From assembly GCA_045124055.1 (NCBI GenBank), contig JBGVKZ010000020.1:38537-102536 (forward strand): a DNA stretch of 64,000 nucleotides. The letters run 5' to 3'. Positions within the stretch are counted from its first letter, which is position 1. Each line of letters starts with the position of its first letter. A program made the position numbers and the translations under genes. Source of the DNA: CALZKI01 sp045124055 (GTDB lineage: Bacteria; Bacillota; Clostridia; Lachnospirales; Lachnospiraceae). Below are positions 17,198 to 27,043 of the stretch, in pieces. Below the pieces are notes generated by a model that saw only the letters and a list, made by a program, of their open reading frames with translations, did no database searches and was not told where the DNA came from.

Positions 17198-18142
17198 TTA
17201 TACTATCGGTTCAAAAAATTCTTTTAGAGCCGATAAATAGTTTTCTGGTGCAACAAGGTAACTAAGGCCATGTCCGGCATTGGGAACGGTTACTAAACGT
17301 TTTGTTCCAAAGCAGGCGTCATAATTTGATTGACTCATTTCACACGGAACATAATCATCGGCTTCTCCGTGAAAAAGAATGATGGGCACAGAACATTTTT
17401 TAATAGCTTCAATAGGTGAAAATTCTTCCAAATTAAAGCCGCCAAATAATTTTGCTGCTAATTTTACGAAAGGATATAAAAGGTTGGCAGGCAGTTTTAT
17501 TTGATGAATGACTTTTTTAATAATGTTTTTTGGTGAAGTATACCCACAGTCTGCCAGTACTCCGATAATATTTTTAGGAAGTGGTTTACCAGCCGCCATA
17601 ATCACCGTGGCTGCACCCATAGAAATTCCGGTTAAAATGATTTTGACATCTTTTCCATAATGCTCAATCACAAAATCTATCCAGGATAGACAATCGCGGT
17701 GTTCTTTTATACCAAAGGTAATGATATGTCCGTCGCTTGCTCCTCCGGCACGCTGGTCCACAATTAATGCATTTCGTCCTAAGGCAAAGCAACGCTGTAC
17801 GCCACCGCACAAATCACGTTCTGCATCTCCCCGATATCCGGGAAACATCAGTTCAATCGGAGCACCAGGGCAGGTTTCATAATATTTGCCTCTTAAAGTC
17901 AGACCATCAAAAGACTGAATGGACACATCTTCACAAGACATCGAGCGAACTTCTTTCATCCAGGAAATCATTTTGTCGCGATAGGGTTCGTAAATTTTCC
18001 CTGGCGGAAGACTGTATTCTTCTGTGTCCTTTTTCTTCCTTCTTGGAACATAAAAGGTGAGATAAAAACAAAAATATGTTAGCAATAAGGCGAGTAAAAC
18101 AAGAACTGCCAAAATAATGAGTACAATATAAAACAATTTCAT
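17198..18142 (-). CDS. Membrane-anchored alpha/beta hydrolase
   Basis: 314 residues from the second of two tandem ATGs (AGGAG 7 nt upstream; the first is at 18145). An N-terminal membrane helix (residues 3-28) is followed by a PRRKKKD stretch. The serine-hydrolase triad is visible: nucleophile elbow GISMGAA near residue 175, acid in HGEADDYVP near 258, and His in NAGHGLSY near 298. FPGYRGDAERD would form the oxyanion loop. Similar proteins are annotated as peptidases or lipases of broad specificity. It acts outside or at the membrane; the substrate is unknown. Confidence 0.8.
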   Translation of the reverse strand: MKLFYIVLIILAVLVLLALLLTYFCFYLTFYVPRRKKKDTEEYSLPPGKIYEPYRDKMISWMKEVRSMSCEDVSIQSFDGLTLRGKYYETCPGAPIELMFPGYRGDAERDLCGGVQRCFALGRNALIVDQRAGGASDGHIITFGIKEHRDCLSWIDFVIEHYGKDVKIILTGISMGAATVIMAAGKPLPKNIIGVLADCGYTSPKNIIKKVIHQIKLPANLLYPFVKLAAKLFGGFNLEEFSPIEAIKKCSVPIILFHGEADDYVPCEMSQSNYDACFGTKRLVTVPNAGHGLSYLVAPENYLSALKEFFEPIV

Positions 18143-18259
18143 CATACTTCTCCTAAGGTTTGATTTTCTTATTATAGCATCTTTTAAAACAAAAAAACAT
18201 TGTAATAATATGTCGTTTTGTGTAGACTAATACTAAATGAGTGAGGGAGAAAACTGTAT

Positions 18260-19522
18260 ATGAATATTACGCCGAATTACAAAAATAAGAAGTATTATAA
18301 TACGGCAAAATATCCCATAAGACAGCCAATTTTTATTGTCTGGCTTATTTGGATTTTGTGCAAAATTGTTTTGATTGGGAAAAAATACAAGGTGGAAAAA
18401 ATCAATATGGAAGGTTTGAAACCACCCTATATGTTACTGAGCAATCATATGTATTTTATTGACTTTAAATTGGCTGCTATGGGAACCTTTCCACACAGAG
18501 TAAATAATGTGGTAAATGTTGATGGTTTTTATCGTCGTCCATGGCTTTTAGAGTTGATTGGTGCAATTTGTACCAGAAAATTTACTGCGGATATGCATTT
18601 GATAAAATCCATTAACAAAGTACTAAAACGGGGCGATATTCTCTGTATGTATCCAGAGGCAAGATATTCGCCTTGCGGTATCACTTCGTATTTACCAGAA
18701 TCGCTGGGAAAACTTGTAAAGATGAACAAAGTACCAGTTGTTGTCACAATTCATAGAGGCAATCATTTGAGTTCACCATTTTGGAATTTTAGAAAAAAAC
18801 GCCGCGTGCCATTCCATACCACAATGACGCAGGTTTTGACTCCACAGCAGATAGAGAATATGTCCGTAGACGAAATTAACGAGACTTTGAAAAATGCTTT
18901 TAAATATGATGATTACCACTACCAGAAAGAACGTGGATTTCTTATAGATGAACAATATCGTGCAGAAGGAATGCACAAGATTTTATATCATTGCCCAAAT
19001 TGTATGACAGAATCCAAGATGTCTTCTAAAGGCACAGAGATTTTCTGCACAGAATGCGGAAAACGTTGGAATTTGAACGAAGATGGTACATTGTCTGCCT
19101 TGGAAGGCAAAACAGAGTTTTCGCACGTGCCAGATTGGTTTAATTGGGAACGAAAGCAGGTTCGTGAGCAAATACTCCGCGGAGAGTATTCCTTCGAGGA
19201 CGATGTGGATATCTATTCTATGCCTCGTTGCTGGAAATTTGAGCATCTCGGTAAGGGAAAATTGACTCATGACGTGGAAAAGGGCTTTATCGTCGAAGGG
19301 TGTTATAATGGCGAGACATATCGCATTCAGCGTACACCAATCCAGACCAACAGCCTTCACATCGAGTACGACTATTGTTACATCAAGCCCTTTGATTGCG
19401 TAGACATTTCCACAGAGACAGACTCTTTTTATTGCTATCCAAAGAAGGAGAATGTAGTGACGAAGCTGGCGTTTGCCACTGAGGAGATTTACCAGCAGAC
19501 GCTTAAGGGAAAGAGAGGATAG
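18260..19522 (+). CDS. Lysophospholipid acyltransferase (PlsC-like) with C-terminal zinc ribbon
   Basis: 420 residues with GGGAGA upstream. The acyltransferase HX4D motif is in SNHMYFIDFK (about residues 60-66) and the acceptor motif YPEARYSPCG near residue 131. Both are diagnostic of 1-acyl-glycerol-3-phosphate acyltransferases. After residue 240 comes a four-cysteine ribbon, CPNC and CTECGKRW, then a beta-rich tail of about 140 residues that ordinary PlsC lacks. The enzyme would acylate a lysolipid at the inner membrane face. The extra zinc-ribbon domain suggests a specialised substrate or regulation. Confidence 0.8.
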   Translation: MNITPNYKNKKYYNTAKYPIRQPIFIVWLIWILCKIVLIGKKYKVEKINMEGLKPPYMLLSNHMYFIDFKLAAMGTFPHRVNNVVNVDGFYRRPWLLELIGAICTRKFTADMHLIKSINKVLKRGDILCMYPEARYSPCGITSYLPESLGKLVKMNKVPVVVTIHRGNHLSSPFWNFRKKRRVPFHTTMTQVLTPQQIENMSVDEINETLKNAFKYDDYHYQKERGFLIDEQYRAEGMHKILYHCPNCMTESKMSSKGTEIFCTECGKRWNLNEDGTLSALEGKTEFSHVPDWFNWERKQVREQILRGEYSFEDDVDIYSMPRCWKFEHLGKGKLTHDVEKGFIVEGCYNGETYRIQRTPIQTNSLHIEYDYCYIKPFDCVDISTETDSFYCYPKKENVVTKLAFATEEIYQQTLKGKRG

Positions 19523-20310
19523 AAGCTTGGATTATGGGAAAACGGATATGTCCCTATTAAGTAAGGAATATCGGTATATTTATAAAATGATATATTGCTA
19601 TTATGTGGTTTCGTTTGTATAATATTGGTAGCAAATGTCATAACTTGGGGAATTGTGTAGGGCAAAACAAAAATTAATAAATAGATAATTTAAAGGAATT
19701 GTTATAGCTAAGGTACAATAACAGGCTTTTTCTTATTGAAAAATTAGAAATGTCGGTATTTTACACATTTTACCCAATTGAGTAATTTGCGTAAAATATC
19801 GACATTTTTGGTATTAAAGAAAGTTGTGTATGAAATAAATAAGAAATGGGTTATGCATCAGAGCGGAATAGTAAGCGAAAGTGGCGAATTATATTTTTGC
19901 ATTAGGTGACTTTGTTTTGGGATATAAGGCACTTAAAGGTAAAAGAATAAAGGCTGAAAAACAATTATTTGCAGCAATTCATAGGACGTATTCAGGGGAA
20001 GATGAATGGATTGTTGCAAGCTGACCACCTGAAAATCTCAATAAAGGAACTAGTCAATGAGTCAGACAGCACATTTTTGTAATCTGATTAATAGCAATAG
20101 GTGGTATGTGTTGGTCACGGCAGGAATGCGCCTTTTTAGAAAAATTAAGTAAATACAAGGGTTGTAGGGCAAAAAATGGAAATTTTTAATACTGGCATAA
20201 GACAGAATTTTGAGATTTGGGGCTGTGACATGGTGAAAGATATTGTAAAATATAAATTACAATTATAAGATTATTTTAGAAGTTTGCTACAGGCTGATAG
20301 AGAGGTACTT
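19523..20310. other. 788-bp gap at the border of the accessory region
   Basis: No supported gene. A 43-codon stop-free piece near 19900-20020 (reading FALGDFVLGYKALKGKRIKA in part) has no start or ribosome site and may be a gene remnant. The 12-bp word TGTAGGGCAAAA occurs at 19656 and again near 20163. A strong inverted repeat lies at 19748-19807. Confidence 0.45.
19748..19807. repeat. 17-bp inverted repeat (large hairpin)
   Basis: AAATGTCGGTATTTTAC (19748-19764) and GTAAAATATCGACATTT (19791-19807) are complementary except for one G-T position. The loop is 26 nt and a short T-run follows. It may be a terminator or the relic of a mobile element end. Confidence 0.7.
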
Positions 20311-23300
20311 ATGAAAAAAGAAACTACTAAAGAAGAAAAAAATACAAAGGTAAATTATTGTACTATTTTAAAGAAAACGATTATTACAGTTATAAAAAGC
20401 ATTCCTAGACTTTGTATAGATGCATGGAACAAGAGTAATCCACAAAGAATGGGTGATTCAGAATATATGGAATTGACACCTAGTAAAGTGGCATCTAATT
20501 CAGAGGAGTATTTTAAGGCATTAGATTTAGCAATTGGTAATCCTGATGTGAAAAATATTGCGTTGACAGGTCCGTATGGTTCGGGGAAGAGTAGTATTAT
20601 TTGTTCATATATAAGTCAGCGTCCTACAATAAAGGCTATTAATATATCTTTAGCTACCTTTTTTGAGACAAAGTTAGTAAAGCAAAGTGATCAAGGAGGA
20701 GAGACTGTTGTAGAAGAGACCGAATTAGTTGAATTTGCTGAGGATGAACTTGAAAAAGGTATATTAAAACAATTGTTTTATAAAGTAAATTATAGAAAGA
20801 TACCTCAAAGTAGATATAGAAAAATTCATAAGCACGGCTGTTTAAGAACAACATTATTTGTTGTAGTGATGGCCTTAATTGCTGCAATCAGTACATGGCT
20901 ATTAGGAAATGATTATTTGTTTGAAAAATATGAATATGCATGTGAGAGAATAAAAAGTGTAGGATGTAATGATGTGTTAAGCCATATTTTTGTTTCTCTA
21001 TTTATTATTTTTGTGTTGGTAACAGTATCGTATTTAATTTGGATGATATCAACTAGAATTCGTTTAGTAGGGGTTAAGATAGCAGATAAAGTTGAAGTGT
21101 CAACAACAGATACAGACAAGGAAACAGTATTTAGTAAAAATTTGGATGAGATAATCTATTTTTTTGAGTCAACGGATTATGAAGTGGTTTTTATTGAAGA
21201 TTTAGACCGCTTTAAAAATAATGAGATATTTATAAAACTTAGAGAATTAAATATGCTTATTAATAATTACGAGATGATAAAAAGGAAAGTTGTGTTCGTA
21301 TATGCTATTAGAGATGATATGTTTGAAAATACGGATAGAACTAAATTTTTTGATTTTATAATTCCTATAATTCCATATATTAATTCAACGAATTCAAATG
21401 AAATAATGAGAGATTTATTAGGGCTTGGATCTGTTGATAATGAAAGGTATGTACCTGAACATAAGATTTCAGACAAATTTGTTACATTAATTGCGCCATA
21501 TATCAGTGATATGCGTGTTCTAACAAGTGTAATAAATGAATTTTGGATTTACATAGCAACTATTAAAGGTGGGCAGAAACTTCCACTACTAAAAGACGAA
21601 AACATGCTTGCTCTAATGGTATTTAAAAATATGTATCCAAAAGATTTTGCAAAAATAGAGGATGAAAAAGGAATAATAAAACAAGCATTTGAAGATAAAC
21701 AAGCGTTTGTAGAAAAACAGAAGAAACCTTTAGAGGAAATTGTTAATAAAAACGTAGATTTATTAAATGCGATTGAACAAGATATATTGAAAGATATTTC
21801 GGAGTTGAAAGTTGCTTTTCTAGGATATCTTGTTGATTTTACAGGCATGCCAACTTCTATAATAGCAAATAATACTCGCTATTATATTTACGAAATAATG
21901 TCTAACGATTTTGATTGCAATGTTTTAAATGTAAAGAATATGAGAGTAGAAAGCGCAACAAGTAAAGCACAACAAAATCCTAATTTGTACGATGTATTTA
22001 ATGAGGATCCGATTGTTATAGAATATTTTACAAGATACAATGCGTTATTAAATAGTGCGGAAGAAAGAAAAGAAGAATTAAAACATATTCTTGAAGAATC
22101 TAGGATGAAGCTAAGGAACATAGCTGAAGAATCTATAAGAAACTTAATAGGAGATTATTCGGCGGAAAAAGTGCTCTCGGAACAAGTTAGAAAGAACGAC
22201 TTGTTAGTATTTTTGCTACGCCATGGTTATATTGATGAAAATTATCGAAATTATATTAATTATTTCCACCCAAGCAGTATAAATACTATGGAGATGAACT
22301 TTATTCTTGGCATCAGAAACCATCGGTCAGTAGGAGACTACACGTATGAACTAGAACATTGTGATAGAATTGTTGAACGTTTGGAAAGTTTTGAATTTGG
22401 ACAGAAAGAAATCTTAAACTTCAATTTAGTTGACTTTATATTATTAAATATACCATCTTGGAATAAGAAGTATAGAAGAATAATAGAACTTTTTGTAAAT
22501 AGGACTCCTGAAAGCAAAAATTTTATAAAGGCATATATGAACAGAGAAAAAAATACTGCTGCATTTATATCTGCAATATGTCATGCAAGCCATAATATTT
22601 GGCGTGATTTTGAAAACGATGCGGAAATGACAGAAACGTCAAAAGAAAAATATTTGTTATCAATTTTACAGAATTGTGAATTGGAAGATATTTGTCATAA
22701 CGAGTTTTTTAAAGAGGATGGAAAAACAAAGTCTATAAAGACTAGAATTGAAAGTGATAAAGAGATTCTAATAAAATTTTCTACTATGCCAATAGAAAAG
22801 CAGAAAAACATTATCAAATCATTAAATGTAATATTTAAATCACTAAACATTAACGGCCTGGATATAGAGATATTAAACTTTGTTTTTGATGGTAGATATT
22901 ATATATTGAATCAGGAAATGATATCGCATATTTTTAGTATTAAATCACCGGAATTGCAGGAACAGTTAGCTTTTTCAAATTATTCCATGATTTGCAAATT
23001 AGCATATCGCCCTCTGATTGATAATGTTCGCGATAATTTTGTGTGGTATGTAACAAAATTTGTTATAGAACCAGAAGAGAATAACATGGAAGAATTGGAT
23101 GCAATTGAAGATATGCTAGAGCGCTTGGCGGACAATCCTGAAATGTGTATTACAATAATAGAAAAGCAGAAGAATTCATATTGGGAATCAATTGTTGATT
23201 GCATGCAGGGTGTTGAAGAAAAGTTAGATGTGTGGAATCACTTGATTGTTACAGGTAAGGTTGCAAAGAAGTGGAGTAATTATATAGAATATCATAAAAA

Positions 23301-24114
23301 ATATGGACTAACGGATGAACTAAGTGATTATCTTGATAAAAACGTAGCGGAATTGAAATATGAAGAAAGACCAGATGAATTAACGGATGAACTAATTAAT
23401 GAATTATTAGGCGCCAATATTTCTTTAACAGCTTTTGATTCAATTGTTGACAAATATAAAGTTGAGGAATTTACAGTTAAATTAACTGATATAGAAGAAG
23501 AAAGACTTAATATATTGATTAAAAAGAATTATTTTGGTTTTTCTGCGGAAATGTATATAGAAATATATAATATATCAGTAAATCAAGCAGCAGAATTTGC
23601 TACGTGTAATAAAGCAGAATTTATGGAACAAATAAGTGAGTGCGAATTGAACGCAACGGATATAGACGCCTTGTTAAAAACAAATGCATTTAGTAATCAA
23701 GAAATATTGGATATATTATCTTATTTAAAACCAGTTGATATGAATACTAGTATAGCATTAAAACTAAGAGAGTATACTTTTATACTACCAAGGAAAGTTG
23801 TTGATGCAGCATGGGATACTTTAGAAACAGATATGAGATTTGAATTGTTATATAATCAAATGGAAGTCTTTACGCTAGATGAACTTGCAGATAAGTTTAA
23901 AGAATTGGGGGGACCATATGATCAATTCCAGTCAAGAGTAAAAAGAAAATATACATTATGGTGCAACGATTATAATAGGAAATTATGTAATAAGTTACGC
24001 CAAATAGGCTTTCTTACTTCGTGTAATGAGCAGGAAGTTGTAGTAGAGAAAAATCAAGAAACATTGTGCGAAATAAAAAGAATGATGTTGATTGGTTATG
24101 TGAAACAGAAATAG
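20311..24114 (+). CDS. YobI-like membrane P-loop NTPase (KAP-type)
   Basis: 1267 residues from ATG 20311 (GAGG 5 nt upstream; an in-frame TTG at 20284 has none). Walker A LTGPYGSGKSS is at about residue 85, and Walker B VVFIEDLDRF near 292. Two membrane helices (about 177-198 and 225-247) are inserted between them, the hallmark of KAP-type NTPases. The remaining about 900 residues are helical with no known domain. YobI-like proteins are large membrane-bound STAND/KAP relatives and some KAP NTPases act in phage defence; that role is inferred from context. It is the first gene of the accessory region. Confidence 0.82.
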   Translation: MKKETTKEEKNTKVNYCTILKKTIITVIKSIPRLCIDAWNKSNPQRMGDSEYMELTPSKVASNSEEYFKALDLAIGNPDVKNIALTGPYGSGKSSIICSYISQRPTIKAINISLATFFETKLVKQSDQGGETVVEETELVEFAEDELEKGILKQLFYKVNYRKIPQSRYRKIHKHGCLRTTLFVVVMALIAAISTWLLGNDYLFEKYEYACERIKSVGCNDVLSHIFVSLFIIFVLVTVSYLIWMISTRIRLVGVKIADKVEVSTTDTDKETVFSKNLDEIIYFFESTDYEVVFIEDLDRFKNNEIFIKLRELNMLINNYEMIKRKVVFVYAIRDDMFENTDRTKFFDFIIPIIPYINSTNSNEIMRDLLGLGSVDNERYVPEHKISDKFVTLIAPYISDMRVLTSVINEFWIYIATIKGGQKLPLLKDENMLALMVFKNMYPKDFAKIEDEKGIIKQAFEDKQAFVEKQKKPLEEIVNKNVDLLNAIEQDILKDISELKVAFLGYLVDFTGMPTSIIANNTRYYIYEIMSNDFDCNVLNVKNMRVESATSKAQQNPNLYDVFNEDPIVIEYFTRYNALLNSAEERKEELKHILEESRMKLRNIAEESIRNLIGDYSAEKVLSEQVRKNDLLVFLLRHGYIDENYRNYINYFHPSSINTMEMNFILGIRNHRSVGDYTYELEHCDRIVERLESFEFGQKEILNFNLVDFILLNIPSWNKKYRRIIELFVNRTPESKNFIKAYMNREKNTAAFISAICHASHNIWRDFENDAEMTETSKEKYLLSILQNCELEDICHNEFFKEDGKTKSIKTRIESDKEILIKFSTMPIEKQKNIIKSLNVIFKSLNINGLDIEILNFVFDGRYYILNQEMISHIFSIKSPELQEQLAFSNYSMICKLAYRPLIDNVRDNFVWYVTKFVIEPEENNMEELDAIEDMLERLADNPEMCITIIEKQKNSYWESIVDCMQGVEEKLDVWNHLIVTGKVAKKWSNYIEYHKKYGLTDELSDYLDKNVAELKYEERPDELTDELINELLGANISLTAFDSIVDKYKVEEFTVKLTDIEEERLNILIKKNYFGFSAEMYIEIYNISVNQAAEFATCNKAEFMEQISECELNATDIDALLKTNAFSNQEILDILSYLKPVDMNTSIALKLREYTFILPRKVVDAAWDTLETDMRFELLYNQMEVFTLDELADKFKELGGPYDQFQSRVKRKYTLWCNDYNRKLCNKLRQIGFLTSCNEQEVVVEKNQETLCEIKRMMLIGYVKQK

Positions 24115-24179
24115 TAAGCATAATATCCTAATTATTTCTGAATAAATGCATATGTATGAATTGTGAAAGGAAGCGAGAT

Positions 24180-24500
24180 ATGTTCCCAACAATCAACCTC
24201 AGAGAAACCGGAATCAATCTCCACCGAATCATGGACAAGTGTGGAATTACTCCGAAAGACATAAAAGAATTCTTAAATCTCGGAAGCATACAAACGGTAT
24301 ATAACTGGTGCAACGGTTTAAACATGCCAACAGTTGACAATCTGTATGCACTGAGTCAATTGCTTCGGGTTCCGATTGATGAAATTATTTGTGGAAATAG
24401 AAAAGTAATTGTACCAGAGCCAATTGTTATTATAGAAAATCCAAGAACTAGAAGATTGTATGCTTACTATAAACAACTAAATAGGATGCTGGTAGCTTAA
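24180..24500 (+). CDS. XRE-like helix-turn-helix protein
   Basis: 106 residues from ATG 24180 (GAAAGGAAG about 8 nt upstream; an in-frame ATG at 24156 precedes the site). An XRE-type helix-turn-helix spans about residues 8-60: GITPKDIKEFLNLGSIQTVYNW, then NMPTVDNLYALSQLLRVPIDEII. The tail is basic. It is probably a local transcription regulator of the accessory genes and follows the NTPase gene by 65 bp. Confidence 0.75.
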   Translation: MFPTINLRETGINLHRIMDKCGITPKDIKEFLNLGSIQTVYNWCNGLNMPTVDNLYALSQLLRVPIDEIICGNRKVIVPEPIVIIENPRTRRLYAYYKQLNRMLVA

Positions 24501-24540
24501 AAATTAAAGCACAGCTGGAATGACAAACACAGAATCCTCT

Positions 24541-24567
24541 TACAAAATGAAAGTATAACATTTTGTA
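24541..24567 (+). promoter_or_regulatory. Hairpin abutting the ribosome site of the next gene
   Basis: TACAAAATG (24541-24549) and CATTTTGTA (24559-24567) form a 9-bp stem whose right end touches the AGGAGG ribosome site. It could occlude translation or act as an operator. Confidence 0.45.
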
Positions 24568-24578
24568 GGAGGATTTTT

Positions 24579-25118
24579 ATGCAAAGAAAAGTAAATGTAG
24601 TAGAAGATTTAGATGGTAACAAGATTGTTGTTATCCATGACATTATTTTCAAAGGGAAGCGTACGATGGAATGGACAGACGTGGAAGAATATTTGAAGCG
24701 GTTTGTTGGAGAAGAGCATATTATTGAGGATACAGGAGATTTGGTATATATAGGACCGGATCTTCCGGATGAATATACGCATTCGAATTATACGATGCTT
24801 CTCAGAGGTGCAAATGCAAAAGCAAAAGCCAATGCAGCACAAGGGATTCCTGAGATGTTGATGATTGCGAATGAAAGAGAGTTTGAGGAGAATCGTAAGG
24901 ATAAACATTCAAAGAATGCAAAATATGGATGGTATTCGTATGTGACAAGATTTGCGTTGCCGGTATACGAAGAAAATGGAGATATAGAACGCTATAATGT
25001 ATTCCGTGCGATTATGCTCGTAAGACATACGGAAGATAATAAATTATATTTATATGACATTATGAAAATAAAAAAAGAAACGAGCAACCTTTTCCAGTCC
25101 GAAGACCTTACTCAGTAA
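24579..25118 (+). CDS. Conserved-looking hypothetical protein
   Basis: 179 residues with a perfect AGGAGG. Central KHSKNAKYGWYSYVTRFALP and a beta-rich C-terminus RYNVFRAIMLVRHTEDNKLY, then DIMKIKKETS, give it the look of a small nuclease-like or toxin-like domain (phage-associated RelE/Colicin-like folds have similar layouts). I cannot assign it to a family. It lies between two small HTH genes, a layout compatible with a regulated accessory module. Confidence 0.55.
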   Translation: MQRKVNVVEDLDGNKIVVIHDIIFKGKRTMEWTDVEEYLKRFVGEEHIIEDTGDLVYIGPDLPDEYTHSNYTMLLRGANAKAKANAAQGIPEMLMIANEREFEENRKDKHSKNAKYGWYSYVTRFALPVYEENGDIERYNVFRAIMLVRHTEDNKLYLYDIMKIKKETSNLFQSEDLTQ

Positions 25119-25212
25119 CAAAACCCATTTCTTGAGTCTATAATATGAAATTCAGTTGGAATAGTCAAGAAGAAAATTAGATAACACCGAATATATTAGG
25201 AGTTGAAGAAAA

Positions 25213-25527
25213 ATGTCTAAACGAGAAATAAATCTTATGTCGGATACACAACAAGCATTACAAAAAATGGGAGCAAATATACGGAAAGCAAGGCTACGTA
25301 GAAACCTCAATGCAGAGTATATAGCGGAGAAGGCAAACATTAGCACAGATACACTATCAAGTATAGAAAAAGGGGCATCTACGGTTTCGATTGGTGCTTA
25401 TGCAGCAGTTCTTGCGGTGCTTGAATTGGATAAAGATATACAGTTGATTGCATTGGATGAAGAAGGAAAAAAGCAGTTTTGGGAACAGAATTTATATCCA
25501 AGAGAGAGGGCCTCGAAAAAGAAATAA
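25213..25527 (+). CDS. HipB-like XRE transcriptional regulator
   Basis: 104 residues. Residues 20-75 are an XRE helix-turn-helix: IRKARLRRNLNAEYIAEKAN, then ISTDTLSSIEKGASTVSIGAYAAVL. The tail LDKDIQLIALDEEGKKQFWE is typical of HipB-type antitoxin regulators. No HipA kinase follows, so it is either solitary or controls the neighbouring genes. The AGGAG at 25199-25203 is 9 nt before the start. Confidence 0.78.
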   Translation: MSKREINLMSDTQQALQKMGANIRKARLRRNLNAEYIAEKANISTDTLSSIEKGASTVSIGAYAAVLAVLELDKDIQLIALDEEGKKQFWEQNLYPRERASKKK

Positions 25528-25586
25528 CAGCACGCATTTTTGGCGTGTTGCTCCAACTGTCGTAAAAAGTGCGATAGTTCAAAAGT

Positions 25587-25611
25587 GGTTGTCGCAAATT
25601 TTGCGACAACC
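25587..25611. promoter_or_regulatory. Perfect 12-bp inverted repeat before the phosphoesterase gene
   Basis: GGTTGTCGCAAA and TTTGCGACAACC flank a single T. There is no strong T-run afterwards, so a protein-binding site or RNA hairpin is as likely as a terminator for the HipB-like gene. Confidence 0.6.
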
Positions 25612-25643
25612 TCATTATGCGAGATAAAGGAGGAAAACAACTT

Positions 25644-26216
25644 ATGATACCAACATTATACGAACCATTCCGCCACTGGTCAGAAAAAGGTTCTGTTTAC
25701 ATATTATCTGACTTACATTTTGATGATGTAGATTGTAAGTTTATGAGTCCGGACTGGATTACTCCACAGGAACAGATTGCAATCATCAATGGGGTGGTAA
25801 TGAAAAATGATACATTTATCTGCTTGGGAGACGTTGGAAGCCCGGAGTATATCAAAGACATTAAGGCGAGAAAAAAGATTCTGATTCTTGGAAATCATGA
25901 TGCAAAAGGTGCATATAAGAATTACTTTGATGAAATCTATACAGGTCCGCTTTTTATAGCAGAGAAAATATTGTTATCACATGAGCCTGTGTACGGATTG
26001 CCATGGTGCTTGAATATACATGGTCACGACCACAATCATATGGAACCATACAAAGAAGGATGTAAGCACATTAATTTGGCGGCGAATGTATGTGGATATA
26101 CACCGATAAACCTTGGAAAGATTATCAAGGATGGTGTGCTTGCAGATGTTCCAAGCATTCATCGGATGACCATTGATAGACAAGTAGGAAGAGGAAAGAA
26201 AAATGACATCGATTGA
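25644..26216 (+). CDS. Metallophosphoesterase (YfcE/MJ0936-like)
   Basis: 190 residues from ATG 25644 (AAAGGAGG at 25627-25633). All five calcineurin-like metal motifs are present in order: DLHFDD (about residue 23), GDVG (56), GNHD (76), SHEP (105) and GHDHNH (119). The fold hydrolyses phosphodiesters or phosphomonoesters with two metal ions in the cytoplasm. It overlaps the next gene by 14 nt, so the two products probably act together. The substrate is unknown. Confidence 0.82.
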   Translation: MIPTLYEPFRHWSEKGSVYILSDLHFDDVDCKFMSPDWITPQEQIAIINGVVMKNDTFICLGDVGSPEYIKDIKARKKILILGNHDAKGAYKNYFDEIYTGPLFIAEKILLSHEPVYGLPWCLNIHGHDHNHMEPYKEGCKHINLAANVCGYTPINLGKIIKDGVLADVPSIHRMTIDRQVGRGKKNDID

Positions 26217-26607
26217 ACTGCAACTGTGTGATATCCAAGGCAGACTATTTAAGCTCTCTGCCCGAAGAGGAATCAGTAGTGCAGAATTTATCAAAGTATT
26301 TATGAAATCTGTTACTGCAAAAGCACTGGACTCTACCTATAACCTGATGCAATGGGCAGGAGAAGAATATCTATTGGAAGAAGTTATCGATGAAGCAGGA
26401 GATAGATTTGAAAAGCCGGGAGAAGTTTATGCGGAGGAGCTGATATATTGGATAGGGTACATATATCGGTACTGGCATTATGTGACGAGTGAATCCAGTA
26501 AGGAAATATATAAGCAGGCACCGGTGAAGGTTATGAAGCAAAATTATGCGAGGCTTTGTATGATGATGCCGGAGGAAGTTATAGAAGTATTAAAAGGGAA
26601 TAATTGA
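26203..26607 (+). CDS. Hypothetical protein coupled to the phosphoesterase
   Basis: 134 residues, starting inside the end of the phosphoesterase gene (GAAGAGGAAAG just upstream). It is helical throughout (LQLCDIQGRLFKLSARRGIS, EELIYWIGYIYRYWHY, APVKVMKQNYARLCMM). I do not recognise the family. The overlap suggests a partner or control protein; its size and helical content resemble antitoxin-like subunits, but nothing specific supports that. Confidence 0.6.
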   Translation: MTSIELQLCDIQGRLFKLSARRGISSAEFIKVFMKSVTAKALDSTYNLMQWAGEEYLLEEVIDEAGDRFEKPGEVYAEELIYWIGYIYRYWHYVTSESSKEIYKQAPVKVMKQNYARLCMMMPEEVIEVLKGNN

Positions 26608-26652
26608 ATATGTTTACGGCAGGAGGTGGCCATGCTAGGCTGTTCTGCCGAC

Positions 26653-26702
26653 AAGGCACTGATTTGTAGATTGATATGGTCTGTGAGTTAGTGCCTTTCT
26701 TT
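26653..26702 (+). terminator. Intrinsic terminator after the phosphoesterase pair
   Basis: AAGGCACT (26653-26660) pairs with AGTGCCTT (26690-26697), followed by TCTTT. Confidence 0.65.
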
Positions 26703-26838
26703 ATGCCTTGAAAGCATGGCTACGGGTCCCTGCAGTCAACATATAGAATGAAATAACAAGTGTAGAATGTTGTTGAAAGTGTTCGCTTTTAGGAATATAA
26801 TTATATCGTAGTGTGTTGAGTACTATGGAGGATGAAAT

Positions 26839-27018
26839 ATGGAATATTACACAACCGCAGAATTAGCAAAAAAATGGGGTATTACACAAAGAAGAGTGGC
26901 TATTTATTGCAAAGAAGGAAGATTTGAGGGAGCTGTTTTGAAAGGAAGAACCTGGCTGATACCAGGAAATGTTGAAAAGCCGGATGATCCAAGACGAGTA
27001 CGCAAAACGGATAAATAA
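26839..27018 (+). CDS. Small MerR/excisionase-type DNA-binding protein
   Basis: 59 residues with GGAGGA 6 nt upstream. The sequence YYTTAELAKKWGITQRRVAI followed by YCKEGRFEGAVLKGRTWLIP is a winged-helix excisionase/MerR-like domain covering the whole protein, ending in a basic tail. Such proteins often precede DNA-processing cargo genes in Lachnospiraceae mobile regions. It lies 25 bp before the exonuclease gene and probably heads that operon. Confidence 0.75.
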   Translation: MEYYTTAELAKKWGITQRRVAIYCKEGRFEGAVLKGRTWLIPGNVEKPDDPRRVRKTDK

Positions 27019-27043
27019 AATACAGTAAAAAGAAGGTGGAGAT

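Noticed and set aside
20101..20140. GTCACGGCA near 20115 as a possible left att of element 1
   Set aside because: Only about nine bases match the core and the MIKILF codons and ribosome site are missing.
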